From positions 1 through 8,081 of the forward strand of contig JASBSH010000188.1 in assembly GCA_030149025.1 (NCBI GenBank): DNA of 8,081 nucleotides, read 5' to 3'. This DNA comes from Actinomycetales bacterium (GTDB lineage: Bacteria; Actinomycetota; Actinomycetes; Actinomycetales; BWSM-131). The notes beneath the pieces were generated by a model. It was not told the origin of the DNA, did no database searches, and was given only the letters and a program-made list of their open reading frames with translations. This document shows, piece by piece, positions 1-5,540 of the stretch (the stretch's first letter is position 1; the number at the start of each line of letters is the position of its first letter). A program made the position numbers and the translations under genes.

Positions 1-14
1 GCCCCGGCGGGGGC
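1..14 (+). terminator. Possible end of an upstream terminator hairpin
   Basis: GCCCC (1-5) and GGGGC (10-14) can pair around a GGCG loop, and TTGACTTTG follows. This could be the terminator of a gene left of the window, but the hairpin touches the window edge, its full extent is unknown, and the T-run is poor. Confidence 0.28.
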
Positions 15-42
15 TTGACTTTGGCCCGGCGGAACGGGTAAT
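15..42 (+). promoter_or_regulatory. Probable vegetative promoter of the NSS transporter pair
   Basis: TTGACT (15-20) matches the -35 consensus in five of six positions. GGTAAT (37-42) is a reasonable -10 box after a 16-base spacer. Transcription would start near 48-50, giving a leader of about 30 bases before the ATG at 80. No clear Shine-Dalgarno sequence is seen in that leader. Called by eye only. Confidence 0.5.
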
Positions 43-79
43 TGGGGCCTCCCGACCAAGCAACCAGCGCCCTCTCTTC

Positions 80-1633
80 ATGTCGACCGTCTCTTCACCC
101 GCACGCGGGCAGTGGACCTCCAAGACCGGTTTCGTGCTGGCCGCGGCGGGATCGGCGATCGGCCTGGGCAACATCTGGCGGTTCCCGTACGTGGTCTACG
201 AGAACGGCGGTGGGGCGTTCCTCATCCCCTACTTCATCGCGATCGCGACCGCGGCCCTGCCGATCCTGATCCTCGAGTACGCGTTGGGGCACAAGTACCA
301 GACCGGTGCGCCGTTCGCGTTCCGCGGGATCAGAAAGGCGTGGGAGAGCCTCGGCTGGTTCCAGGTCCTCGTCTCGTTCGTGATCGCGACGTACTACACG
401 GTGATCCTCGGCTGGTGCCTGTCGTACATCGTCTTCTCGTTCGGGCAGCAGTGGGGTGACGACACCGCCGCCTTCTTCATCGGCGAGTACCTCGGTACGT
501 CCGAGGGCGGTGACCCCAGCGGCTTCTGGGACGTCGGCGGCCTGCGGCTCGGTGTCCTGTTGCCCGTCGTGGTCGCGTGGGGCCTGATCTTCTGGATCCT
601 CAAACGCGGTGTGAGCCGGGGCATCGAGCTGGCCTCGAAGGTGCTGATGCCCGCGCTGATCGTGATGCTGGTGATCATCGTGGTGCGGGCCGTGACGCTC
701 GACGGCGCGACGACCGGCCTGAACGTGCTGTTCACCCCCGACTTCGGCGCCCTGTCCGACCCGGCAGTGTGGATCGCCGCCTACGGGCAGGTCTTCTTCT
801 CCATGAGCATCGCGTTCTCGATCATGATCGCGTACTCGAGCTACCTGCCGCGCAAGACGGACCTGACGAACAGCGGGGCGATCGTCGGCCTGTCGAACGC
901 CGGCTTCGAGTTCCTCGCCGCGATCGGCGTGTTCGCTGTCCTCGGTTTCCTGGCCGCTGCCCAGGGCGCGGAGGTCACCGAGGTCGCGGGGAACGGAGGG
1001 ATAGGCCTGGCTTTCATCGCCTTCCCGCAGATCATCAACACGCTGCCGGGTCTGAACGCGGTGTTCGGAGTCCTGTTCTTCGGGACGCTGTTTTTCGCGG
1101 GGCTCACGTCAGCGGTGTCGATCCTGGAGTGCGTCATCGCGGCCGTCCGGGAGAAGTTCGGCGCAAGCCGCACCACCGCCGTCTCGGTCGTGGTCGGCGC
1201 CGCGGCCATCGCGAGCCTCCTGTACGTGACGCGGGGCGGGTTGTTCTACCTCGACACGGTCGACTACTTCTTCAACAACTTCGGCCTGGTGATCTCCGGG
1301 CTGCTCGAGGTGATCCTGATCGCGTGGATCGCGCGGCAGCTCGGCCCGCTGCGTGACCACGTCAACGCCACGTCGTACCTGCGAGTGGGTACGGGGTGGA
1401 CGATCTCGCTCGCGGCTATCACGCCGGTGCTGCTGCTCGTGATGACGCTCTACAACGTGTGGAACGAGCTGCGGGAACCCTACGAGGGCTACCCGCGAAG
1501 CGGGCTGCTCGCCCTCGGCTGGCTGCTGGTCCTGGCCGCCGTCGTGCTCGCATTCGTCGCGTCGAGAATCCGTGACCGCGGACCGGCCTGGTTGGCCGCC
1601 GGCAACAGCTCCCCCAACGCCGAGATGGAGTGA
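80..1633 (+). CDS. Sodium-dependent transporter, NSS (SNF) family, MetP-like
   Basis: This 517-aa polytopic membrane protein belongs to the neurotransmitter:sodium symporter family, which couples Na+ entry to amino-acid uptake with a LeuT-type fold. The N-terminal signature is clear: GSAIGLGNIWRFPY at residues 24-37, the broken TM1 segment that carries Na+ and substrate ligands, followed by ENGGGAFLIPY at 41-51. About twelve hydrophobic segments run to residue ~500. The length suits bacterial members. The ATG at 80 is chosen because it leaves a short hydrophilic tail ending in QWTSKTGF, as in relatives; the start lacks a good ribosome site. Six bases downstream lies a MetS-type single-span peptide. 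This is the arrangement of the MetP/MetS methionine-alanine importer of Corynebacterium glutamicum, so methionine/alanine uptake is the best guess. The family is certain; the substrate is inferred from the partner. Confidence 0.93.
   Translation: MSTVSSPARGQWTSKTGFVLAAAGSAIGLGNIWRFPYVVYENGGGAFLIPYFIAIATAALPILILEYALGHKYQTGAPFAFRGIRKAWESLGWFQVLVSFVIATYYTVILGWCLSYIVFSFGQQWGDDTAAFFIGEYLGTSEGGDPSGFWDVGGLRLGVLLPVVVAWGLIFWILKRGVSRGIELASKVLMPALIVMLVIIVVRAVTLDGATTGLNVLFTPDFGALSDPAVWIAAYGQVFFSMSIAFSIMIAYSSYLPRKTDLTNSGAIVGLSNAGFEFLAAIGVFAVLGFLAAAQGAEVTEVAGNGGIGLAFIAFPQIINTLPGLNAVFGVLFFGTLFFAGLTSAVSILECVIAAVREKFGASRTTAVSVVVGAAAIASLLYVTRGGLFYLDTVDYFFNNFGLVISGLLEVILIAWIARQLGPLRDHVNATSYLRVGTGWTISLAAITPVLLLVMTLYNVWNELREPYEGYPRSGLLALGWLLVLAAVVLAFVASRIRDRGPAWLAAGNSSPNAEME
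1627..1630 (+). promoter_or_regulatory. Ribosome binding site that selects the small-subunit start
   Basis: GGAG at 1627-1630 lies inside the last codons of the transporter gene, 8 bases before the GTG at 1639. It favours 1639 over the in-frame GTG at 1630, which would overlap the transporter stop by four bases but has no ribosome site at a suitable distance. Confidence 0.55.
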
Positions 1634-1638
1634 GAACC

Positions 1639-1749
1639 GTGGAACCCAGTGCGATCGTGTTGTTCCTGGTCGGCGCCTTCTTCCTCTGGGGAGGTGTCCT
1701 GCTCGCCGTCATCCACTACGTCCGGTCCTCCCGCCGGGACAAGTGCTGA
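1639..1749 (+). CDS. MetS-like small subunit of the NSS transporter
   Basis: A 36-aa peptide: a short head (MEPS), one hydrophobic helix at about residues 5-28 containing FFLWGG, and a basic tail (YVRSSRRDK). This is the build of the MetS family of small NSS partners: one membrane span with a WGG motif in the helix and a positive C-terminus, inside-positive and therefore probably with the N-terminus outside. In C. glutamicum MetS is needed together with MetP for methionine uptake. Five bases separate the genes, so they form one operon and are probably translated together. The start is GTG 1639 on the strength of the GGAG at 1627-1630; GTG 1630 would add three residues (MRT). Stop is TGA 1747-1749. 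It is short enough for automated gene calling to miss it. Confidence 0.8.
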   Translation: MEPSAIVLFLVGAFFLWGGVLLAVIHYVRSSRRDKC

Positions 1750-1799
1750 CGACGACCACTGTTCCGCCGACGGATGTGAGGACAACCTCCGCCGGACGA

Positions 1800-1851
1800 G
1801 TGCGACCTTCGGGTGGCGACATGCCGGTGTGTCGCCACCCGAACGTCGCAC
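1800..1851. terminator. Long hairpin between convergent genes, likely bidirectional terminator
   Basis: A perfect 14-bp inverted repeat (TTCGGGTGGCGACA at 1808-1821 against 1830-1843) closes on an 8-base loop. Beyond one C/C mismatch it continues for 7 bp (GTGCGAC 1800-1806 against GTCGCAC 1845-1851). It sits between the small subunit stop (1749) and the uppP stop (1870), so it can serve both strands. There is no T-tract, as is common for terminator hairpins of high-GC actinobacteria. Confidence 0.75.
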
Positions 1852-1869
1852 AGGTCTGGGGCCGCGGGA

Positions 1870-2697
1870 TCAGCCGGCGTTGACCACACCGGTGAGCAGC
1901 AACCCGGCCAGGACGACGGCCAGCGCGATCCGGTAGAAGACGAACGGCCGGAAGTCATGCGTCGAGATGTAGCGCAGCAGCCAGGCGATCACCCCGTACC
2001 CGACCACGAAGGACACGACGGTCGCGACGGCGATCGGTCCCCAGTCGGGGGTCCCGGGGGCATCGGCGACCTTCGAGAGCTGGAAGAAGCCGGACCCCAG
2101 TACCGCCGGGATGGCCAGGAGGAAGCTGTACCTCGCCGCGGCCTCGCGGGTGTAGCCCATGAACAGCCCCGCGGCGATCGTGCCGCCCGACCGCGACACG
2201 CCGGGGATCAGCGCGAGCGACTGGGCGAGCCCGTAGAGGACGCCGTCGCGCCACGACAGGTGCTCAAGGGAGAGGCGGTTGGACGCCCGCCGGTCGGCCC
2301 ACCAGATCACGAGGGCGAAGAAGAACAGCATCGCGGCGGTGATCCAGAGGTTGCGCAACCGTGTCTCGATCTGGTCCTGGAACAGGAAGCCGAGCACGCT
2401 GATCGGGATCGACCCGACGATGACCAGCCAGCCGAGCCGGACGTCCGGGTCGGACTGCGGCACCTTGCCGACCAGCGCGAGGCACCACCGCTTGACGATC
2501 CGGACGATGTCGCGCCAGAAGTACACGAGCACAGCCGCTTCGGTGCCGAGCTGGTTGATCGCCGTGAAGGCGGCGCCGGGGTCGCGGCCGTTGAAGAACA
2601 GCTGTCCGGCGATCGACTGGTGGGCGCTGGACGAGATCGGCAGGAACTCGGTGAGTCCCTGGACGATGCCGAGGACCAGCGCTTCGAACCAGCCCAT
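1870..2697 (-). CDS. uppP: Undecaprenyl-diphosphatase UppP (BacA family)
   Basis: This 275-aa integral membrane enzyme dephosphorylates undecaprenyl diphosphate to the monophosphate, recycling the lipid carrier for peptidoglycan and other wall polymers; excess enzyme is known to give bacitracin resistance. Both family motifs are present: the QxxxE-type motif at 13-17 running into FLPISSSAH (18-26), and PGVSRSGGT at 165-173, with R169 matching the essential arginine of the Escherichia coli enzyme. E17 and H26 correspond to catalytic residues. Residue 27 is Gln, where Leu is usual. Length is normal and roughly eight hydrophobic segments are seen. The ATG at 2697 overlaps the stop of the upstream oxidoreductase gene by one base (TGATG), and no strong ribosome site precedes it, so translation is probably coupled. 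The gene ends 18 bases from the shared hairpin. Confidence 0.96.
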   Translation of the reverse strand: MGWFEALVLGIVQGLTEFLPISSSAHQSIAGQLFFNGRDPGAAFTAINQLGTEAAVLVYFWRDIVRIVKRWCLALVGKVPQSDPDVRLGWLVIVGSIPISVLGFLFQDQIETRLRNLWITAAMLFFFALVIWWADRRASNRLSLEHLSWRDGVLYGLAQSLALIPGVSRSGGTIAAGLFMGYTREAAARYSFLLAIPAVLGSGFFQLSKVADAPGTPDWGPIAVATVVSFVVGYGVIAWLLRYISTHDFRPFVFYRIALAVVLAGLLLTGVVNAG

Positions 2698-3779
2698 CAG
2701 CCGGCCAGCCCTGCCGCTTCGAGCTGCTCGGCGACGACGCGCAGCGTTCTCGTCCGCGACTCCAGGTCCTCGGCGTACGTGGCCACCGACAGGGTCGTGA
2801 CCCCCGCCTCGGCGAACGCGTGCAGCCTCTCTCGAATCCTTTCCGGAGGCCCGATCAGCGACGTCGCGTCGATGAACTCGAACGGCACCGCCATCGCCGC
2901 CTCGCGGTGCCGGCGGTCCAGGTAGAGGTCCTGCACCTTCTTCGCCTCCGCCTCGAACCCCATCCGGCAGGCCAGCTGGTTGTAGAAGTTCTTCTCCCGG
3001 CTGCCCATCCCTCCGACGTACAGGGCGCTGTAGGCGCGCAGCGGCATCGCGGCGCGCTCCGGGTCGTCGTCGATCACCACCGGAACGGTGGGGACGACGT
3101 CAAAGCCGGCCAGCACGTCGTCGTGCGTGGCCGCCGTCCCCGGCTGAGCCTGAAGAGCCTTCCGCCGTCCGGTGCGCAGGGCGGAGAGGGAGGCCTCGCT
3201 GTGCTCGGGACTGAAGAAGATCGCCAGCCAGCCGTCGGCGATCTCACCGGTGAGCTCGAGGTTCTTCGGGCCGACCGCGGCGAGGTAGACCGGCACCTTC
3301 GGCCGCACGGGGTGAACGGTGAGCCGCAGCGCCTTTCCGGGGCCGTCCGGCAGCGGCAGCCGGATGTGCTCCCCCTCGTAACGCACGGTCTAGCGGGCCA
3401 GGGCCATCCGGACCACGTCCACGTACTCGCGGGTGCGCGCCAGGGGCCGGTCGAACCGCACGCCGTGCCAGCCCTCGGAGACCTGCGGGCCCGACACCCC
3501 GAGCCCGAGGCGGAACCGCCCACCCGAGAGCGTGTCCAGGGTCGCCGCGGTCATCGCGGTCATGGCCGCGGACCGGGCGGGGATCTGCATCACGGCCGCA
3601 CCCAGGTCGATGTTCCTCGTCTGGGCACCGACCCAGGCCAACACGGTCGGAGCGTCCGAACCGTACGCCTCGGCCGCCCAGCAGACCGAGTAGCCGAGCA
3701 CGTCGGCGGCCCTTGCCAGGGCGACGTTTTCGGCGTCGTTCCCGGCGCCCCAGTAACCCAGGTTCACTCCCAGCTGCAC
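2697..3779 (-). pseudogene. LLM-class F420-dependent oxidoreductase, interrupted by an in-frame amber codon
   Basis: Read through, this frame encodes about 360 residues of a luciferase-like monooxygenase-fold (TIM barrel) enzyme of the F420-dependent class common in actinobacteria. The front part (129 aa, GTG start at 3779) contains MQLGVNLGYWGAG, a GAAVMQIPARSAAMTAMTA stretch and the barrel motif GGRFRLGLGVSGPQV at about 86-100. TAG at codon 130 (3390-3392) then ends the frame. The rest stays in the same frame: after one Thr codon a GTG at 3386 could begin a 229-aa piece (VRYEGEHIRLPLPDGPGKALRL..., then VYLAAVGPKNLELTGEIADGWL) ending at the TGA at 2697-2699. Neither half is a complete barrel. 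Both halves look well preserved, so the lesion is recent, a sequencing error, or bypassed by reinitiation or readthrough. The substrate is unknown. The gene is the first of an apparent operon with uppP. Confidence 0.82.
3390..3392 (-). other. In-frame TAG stop inside the oxidoreductase gene
   Basis: The minus strand reads GCC CGC TAG ACC GTG CGT, that is A-R-stop-T-V-R. As I recall the family, this stretch reads like ALARE-TVRYEG with Glu or Lys at the stop position. One base change at 3392 (GAG or AAG to TAG) would explain it. The frame is otherwise unbroken from 3779 to 2697. Confidence 0.9.
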
Positions 3780-3785
3780 GTCGCG

Positions 3786-3791
3786 AGCGTA
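3786..3791 (-). promoter_or_regulatory. Candidate -10 box of the oxidoreductase-uppP operon (leaderless)
   Basis: On the minus strand TACGCT (TAnnnT) ends 6 bases before the GTG at 3779, with no Shine-Dalgarno sequence between. That is the spacing expected if the transcript begins at the start codon itself. No convincing -35 box was seen. Confidence 0.4.
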
Positions 3792-3836
3792 GTGCGCGGC
3801 GAGCCGCTGGCCCGACCCGGTTCACCTGGCCACTAG

Positions 3837-3842
3837 TAGCCT
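3837..3842 (+). promoter_or_regulatory. Candidate -10 box of the aldo/keto reductase gene (leaderless)
   Basis: TAGCCT (TAnnnT) ends 7 bases before the ATG at 3850, and no ribosome site is present. Only 70 bases separate this gene from the divergent oxidoreductase gene, so both promoters share the gap 3780-3849. No clear -35 box. Confidence 0.35.
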
Positions 3843-3849
3843 CCGCACC

Positions 3850-4794
3850 ATGGAGCAGCGCTATCTCGGCAGGTCGGGCCTGCGGGTGTCCCGGCTGGGG
3901 CTGGGAACGCTGACCTGGGGTCGTGACACGGACGAGCACGAGGCGGCAGACCAGCTGACCGCGTTCGTCGAGGCGGGAGGGACGCTCCTCGACACCGCCG
4001 GGTCGTACGGCGACGGCGCGTCGGAGGAGCTGATCGGCTCCTTCCTGGACGACCTGGTCGCCCGTGAGGACGTCGTCATCTGCACGAAGGCGGGGGTGGT
4101 GGCGCGGGGCGACCGGCGCGAGGTCGACTGTTCTCGCCGGGCGCTGCTCGCGTCGCTCGACACCTCCCTCACCCGCCTGCGCACGGATCATGTGGACCTT
4201 TGGCTGGCGCAGGTGTGGGACCCGCACGTGCCGCTCGAGGAGACGTTGTCCGCGCTCCACCAGGGCGTGAGCAGCGGACGAGCCCGGTACGTGGGCGTCT
4301 CCAACTACGCCGGCTGGCAGGTGGCACGGGTCGCCACCATGGCGGAGTACGCCCATTCCGGCGTACCACTGGTCGCCAACCAGGTCGAGTTCTCCCTGCT
4401 GGCGAGAAGAGCCGAAGGGGAGGTCGTCGCCGCCACGGAGGCGCTCGGGCTCGGGATCCTCGCCTGGGCACCGCTCGGTCGCGGTGTGCTGACCGGCAAG
4501 TACCGGAGTGGGACGCCGGCCGACTCGCGGGCCGCCTCCCCCCACTTCGTCAGCTACGTCCAGCCCTACCTGGCCGACGATCCACGTCGAGTCGTCGAGG
4601 CCGTGGCCACCGCCGCGGAGGGCCTGGGCTGCGCACCGCTGGAGGTCGCCCTGGCCTGGGCCAGAGACCATCGCGGCGTCGCCTCCGCCGTCGTCGGTGC
4701 TCGCACCGCCGCGCAGCTGCGCGGGCTGCTCAGCGCTGAGGAGCTGGAGCTGCCCGCCGAGATCCGTCAGGCCCTGGACGACGTGTCGCTGTAG
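3850..4794 (+). CDS. Aldo/keto reductase family protein
   Basis: A 314-aa protein of the aldo/keto reductase superfamily, the NADPH-dependent TIM-barrel enzymes that reduce carbonyl groups. The N-terminus is typical (YLGRSGLRVSRLGLGTLTWG, residues 5-24). Of the catalytic tetrad, Asp48 and Tyr53 lie in LLDTAGSYGDG and Lys80 in VVICTKAG. The strand that normally ends in the catalytic His reads VDLWLAQVWDP, placing Gln121 there. GRARYVGVSNY follows at about 144-154, and the C-terminal part carries APLGRGVLTGKY (cofactor-loop type) and ASAVVGART (NADP phosphate-binding region). Length is normal. The ATG at 3850 matches the family start. The last 28 bases overlap the end of the convergent acidic-protein gene. 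The in vivo substrate cannot be told; the superfamily assignment is secure. Confidence 0.92.
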   Translation: MEQRYLGRSGLRVSRLGLGTLTWGRDTDEHEAADQLTAFVEAGGTLLDTAGSYGDGASEELIGSFLDDLVAREDVVICTKAGVVARGDRREVDCSRRALLASLDTSLTRLRTDHVDLWLAQVWDPHVPLEETLSALHQGVSSGRARYVGVSNYAGWQVARVATMAEYAHSGVPLVANQVEFSLLARRAEGEVVAATEALGLGILAWAPLGRGVLTGKYRSGTPADSRAASPHFVSYVQPYLADDPRRVVEAVATAAEGLGCAPLEVALAWARDHRGVASAVVGARTAAQLRGLLSAEELELPAEIRQALDDVSL

Positions 4795-5261
4795 GGCCTG
4801 GCGCGGTCCCCCGTCTCGCTGGCCTCGCTCTCCTCGAGGTCCTCGAGGTCCTCAAGGTCCTCGAGGTCCTCGAGCACCTCGTCGTCGTCCTCGTCGTCGA
4901 GGTCCGACTCGTCGATGTCATCGAGCTCGTCGACCTCCGAGTCATCGATGTCACTGTCGTCGATGTCAGCCAGCTCGTCGTCGTCATCGAGGTCGGACTC
5001 GTCGAGGTCGGACTCATCGAGGTCGTCGTCCAGCTCGGCGTCCTCGCGCTCGTCCTCGACGTCGTCGTACAAGACGAACGGGGTGACCTCGTCGTAGGCG
5101 TCGTACAGCACCTCGTCGTACGCCTCGAACGCCTCCGCCAACCGGCGGTAGGCGACTTCGACGGCCGGGTCGCGTTCGCTGCGGCGCTGCTCGGCGGCCT
5201 CGAGATGTGAACGCAGGGCTGCGACGAGCTGTTCGAGCGCGGCGCGGGCATCGGTGCTCAT
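4767..5261 (-). CDS. Small protein with an extremely acidic repetitive C-terminal tail
   Basis: I do not recognise the function of this 164-aa protein. Residues 1-65 form a helical, Ala/Glu/Arg-rich head (ALEQLVAALRSHLEAAEQ, then VAYRRLAEAFEAYDEVLYDAYDEVTPFVLY) with five tyrosines. Residues 66-149 are almost wholly acidic: by my count 55 of 84 are Asp or Glu, with a single basic residue (Arg72). This tail is built from short repeats: DESDL, DDSDI and four EDL units. The end (GDRARPYSDTSSRA) is mixed. There is no signal peptide or membrane segment, so it is probably cytoplasmic. Such tails can bind basic proteins or divalent cations, or mimic DNA, but nothing here decides. The frame stays open upstream to 5702; ATG 5261 is chosen because the head becomes coherent there and a TAnnnT box lies 6 bases before it. 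The 3' end overlaps the reductase gene by 28 bases. The low-complexity tail also suits a strand-slippage hotspot. Confidence 0.75.
   Translation of the reverse strand: MSTDARAALEQLVAALRSHLEAAEQRRSERDPAVEVAYRRLAEAFEAYDEVLYDAYDEVTPFVLYDDVEDEREDAELDDDLDESDLDESDLDDDDELADIDDSDIDDSEVDELDDIDESDLDDEDDDEVLEDLEDLEDLEDLEESEASETGDRARPYSDTSSRA
4831..4875. repeat. 9-bp tandem repeat, five units
   Basis: TCCTCGAGG starts at 4831, 4840, 4849 (with one change, TCCTCAAGG), 4858 and 4867 (last base C). On the minus strand it encodes the EDL run at residues ~131-142 of the acidic protein. Units are whole numbers of codons, so copy-number change would keep the frame. Confidence 0.9.
4987..5025. repeat. 15-bp tandem repeat, about 2.6 units
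   Basis: TCGAGGTCGGACTCG at 4987-5001 is repeated at 5002-5016 with one change at the last base, and its first 9 bases recur at 5017-5025. It encodes the ESDLD repeat at residues ~80-92 of the acidic protein and, like the 9-bp repeat, keeps the reading frame. Confidence 0.85.
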
Positions 5262-5267
5262 GTCTTG

Positions 5268-5273
5268 ACGGTA
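5268..5273 (-). promoter_or_regulatory. Candidate -10 box of the acidic-protein gene (leaderless)
   Basis: On the minus strand TACCGT ends 6 bases before the ATG at 5261. The same hexamer at the same distance precedes the phosphotransferase gene (7564-7569). No Shine-Dalgarno sequence and no obvious -35 box. Confidence 0.42.
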
Positions 5274-5322
5274 GCGCCACGCGCCGGTGCTTGTGCAGGC
5301 ACAATGTCCCGTGATGGACGCC

Positions 5323-5327
5323 GGAAG
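5323..5327 (+). promoter_or_regulatory. Ribosome binding site deciding the DUF5703-like start
   Basis: GGAAG (5323-5327) lies 6 bases before the GTG at 5334. It is 15 bases from the next ATG (5343), which is too far, and it lies downstream of the ATG at 5304, so GTG 5334 is preferred. Confidence 0.5.
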
Positions 5328-5333
5328 AACAGC

Positions 5334-5540
5334 GTGATCGACATGTCGGTCGACGACGAGCGGTACGAGTACCGCGTGCTGACCCTCGCCAGGGGTGTCA
5401 GTCGCGGCGAAGCCCGGCAGCTGCTGACCGAGCACGCCGAGTACGGACGCTGGGAGCTCGCCCGTGTCGCCCTGTACATGGGCGGTACCCGCAAGGTGTG
5501 GCTGCGCCGCCGGATCATGCGGGTCCAGCGGTCGTTCTGA
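5334..5540 (+). CDS. Small conserved protein, DUF5703-like
   Basis: A 68-aa soluble basic protein from the preferred GTG start, or 65 aa from ATG 5343. The core reads YEYRVLTLARGVSRGEARQL, then LLTEHAEYGRWELARVALY, then GGTRKVWLRRRIMRV. This resembles, from memory, the actinobacterial DUF5703 family: a short protein with the pattern 'yEYr.l.lprGvsr..a...L..hAEyG.WEL.r..ly.dGtRkv.LRRri'. Its function is unknown, and it often lies near uppP in actinobacterial genomes, as here. It has no membrane segment. Upstream in-frame starts (TTG 5265, ATG 5304) add a stretch that does not resemble the family. The final 26 bases overlap the end of the convergent surface-protein gene. Confidence 0.78.
   Translation: MIDMSVDDERYEYRVLTLARGVSRGEARQLLTEHAEYGRWELARVALYMGGTRKVWLRRRIMRVQRSF

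Noticed and set aside
1813..2925. A 370-aa plus-strand open frame opposite uppP
   Set aside because: Low-complexity charged translation (DHEGHDGRDGDR style) with no family likeness; uppP on the other strand has full motifs.
3390..3392. TAG read as pyrrolysine
   Set aside because: No pyl genes or special downstream context are visible, and this enzyme family is not known to use pyrrolysine; a point mutation is simpler.
3244..4671. A 475-aa minus-strand open frame across the oxidoreductase and reductase genes
   Set aside because: Arg/Gly/Pro-rich shadow typical of high-GC DNA; it lies opposite a well-recognised reductase and out of frame with the oxidoreductase.
4831..5025. Repeats considered as a CRISPR array or regulatory iterons
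   Set aside because: Units are 9 and 15 bases, directly adjacent without spacers and in coding frame; they are coding microrepeats.
4915..5097. Plus-strand Ser-rich open frame opposite the acidic tail
   Set aside because: A by-product of the GTC/TCG repeats; no ribosome site, and the minus-strand frame continues into a coherent head domain.
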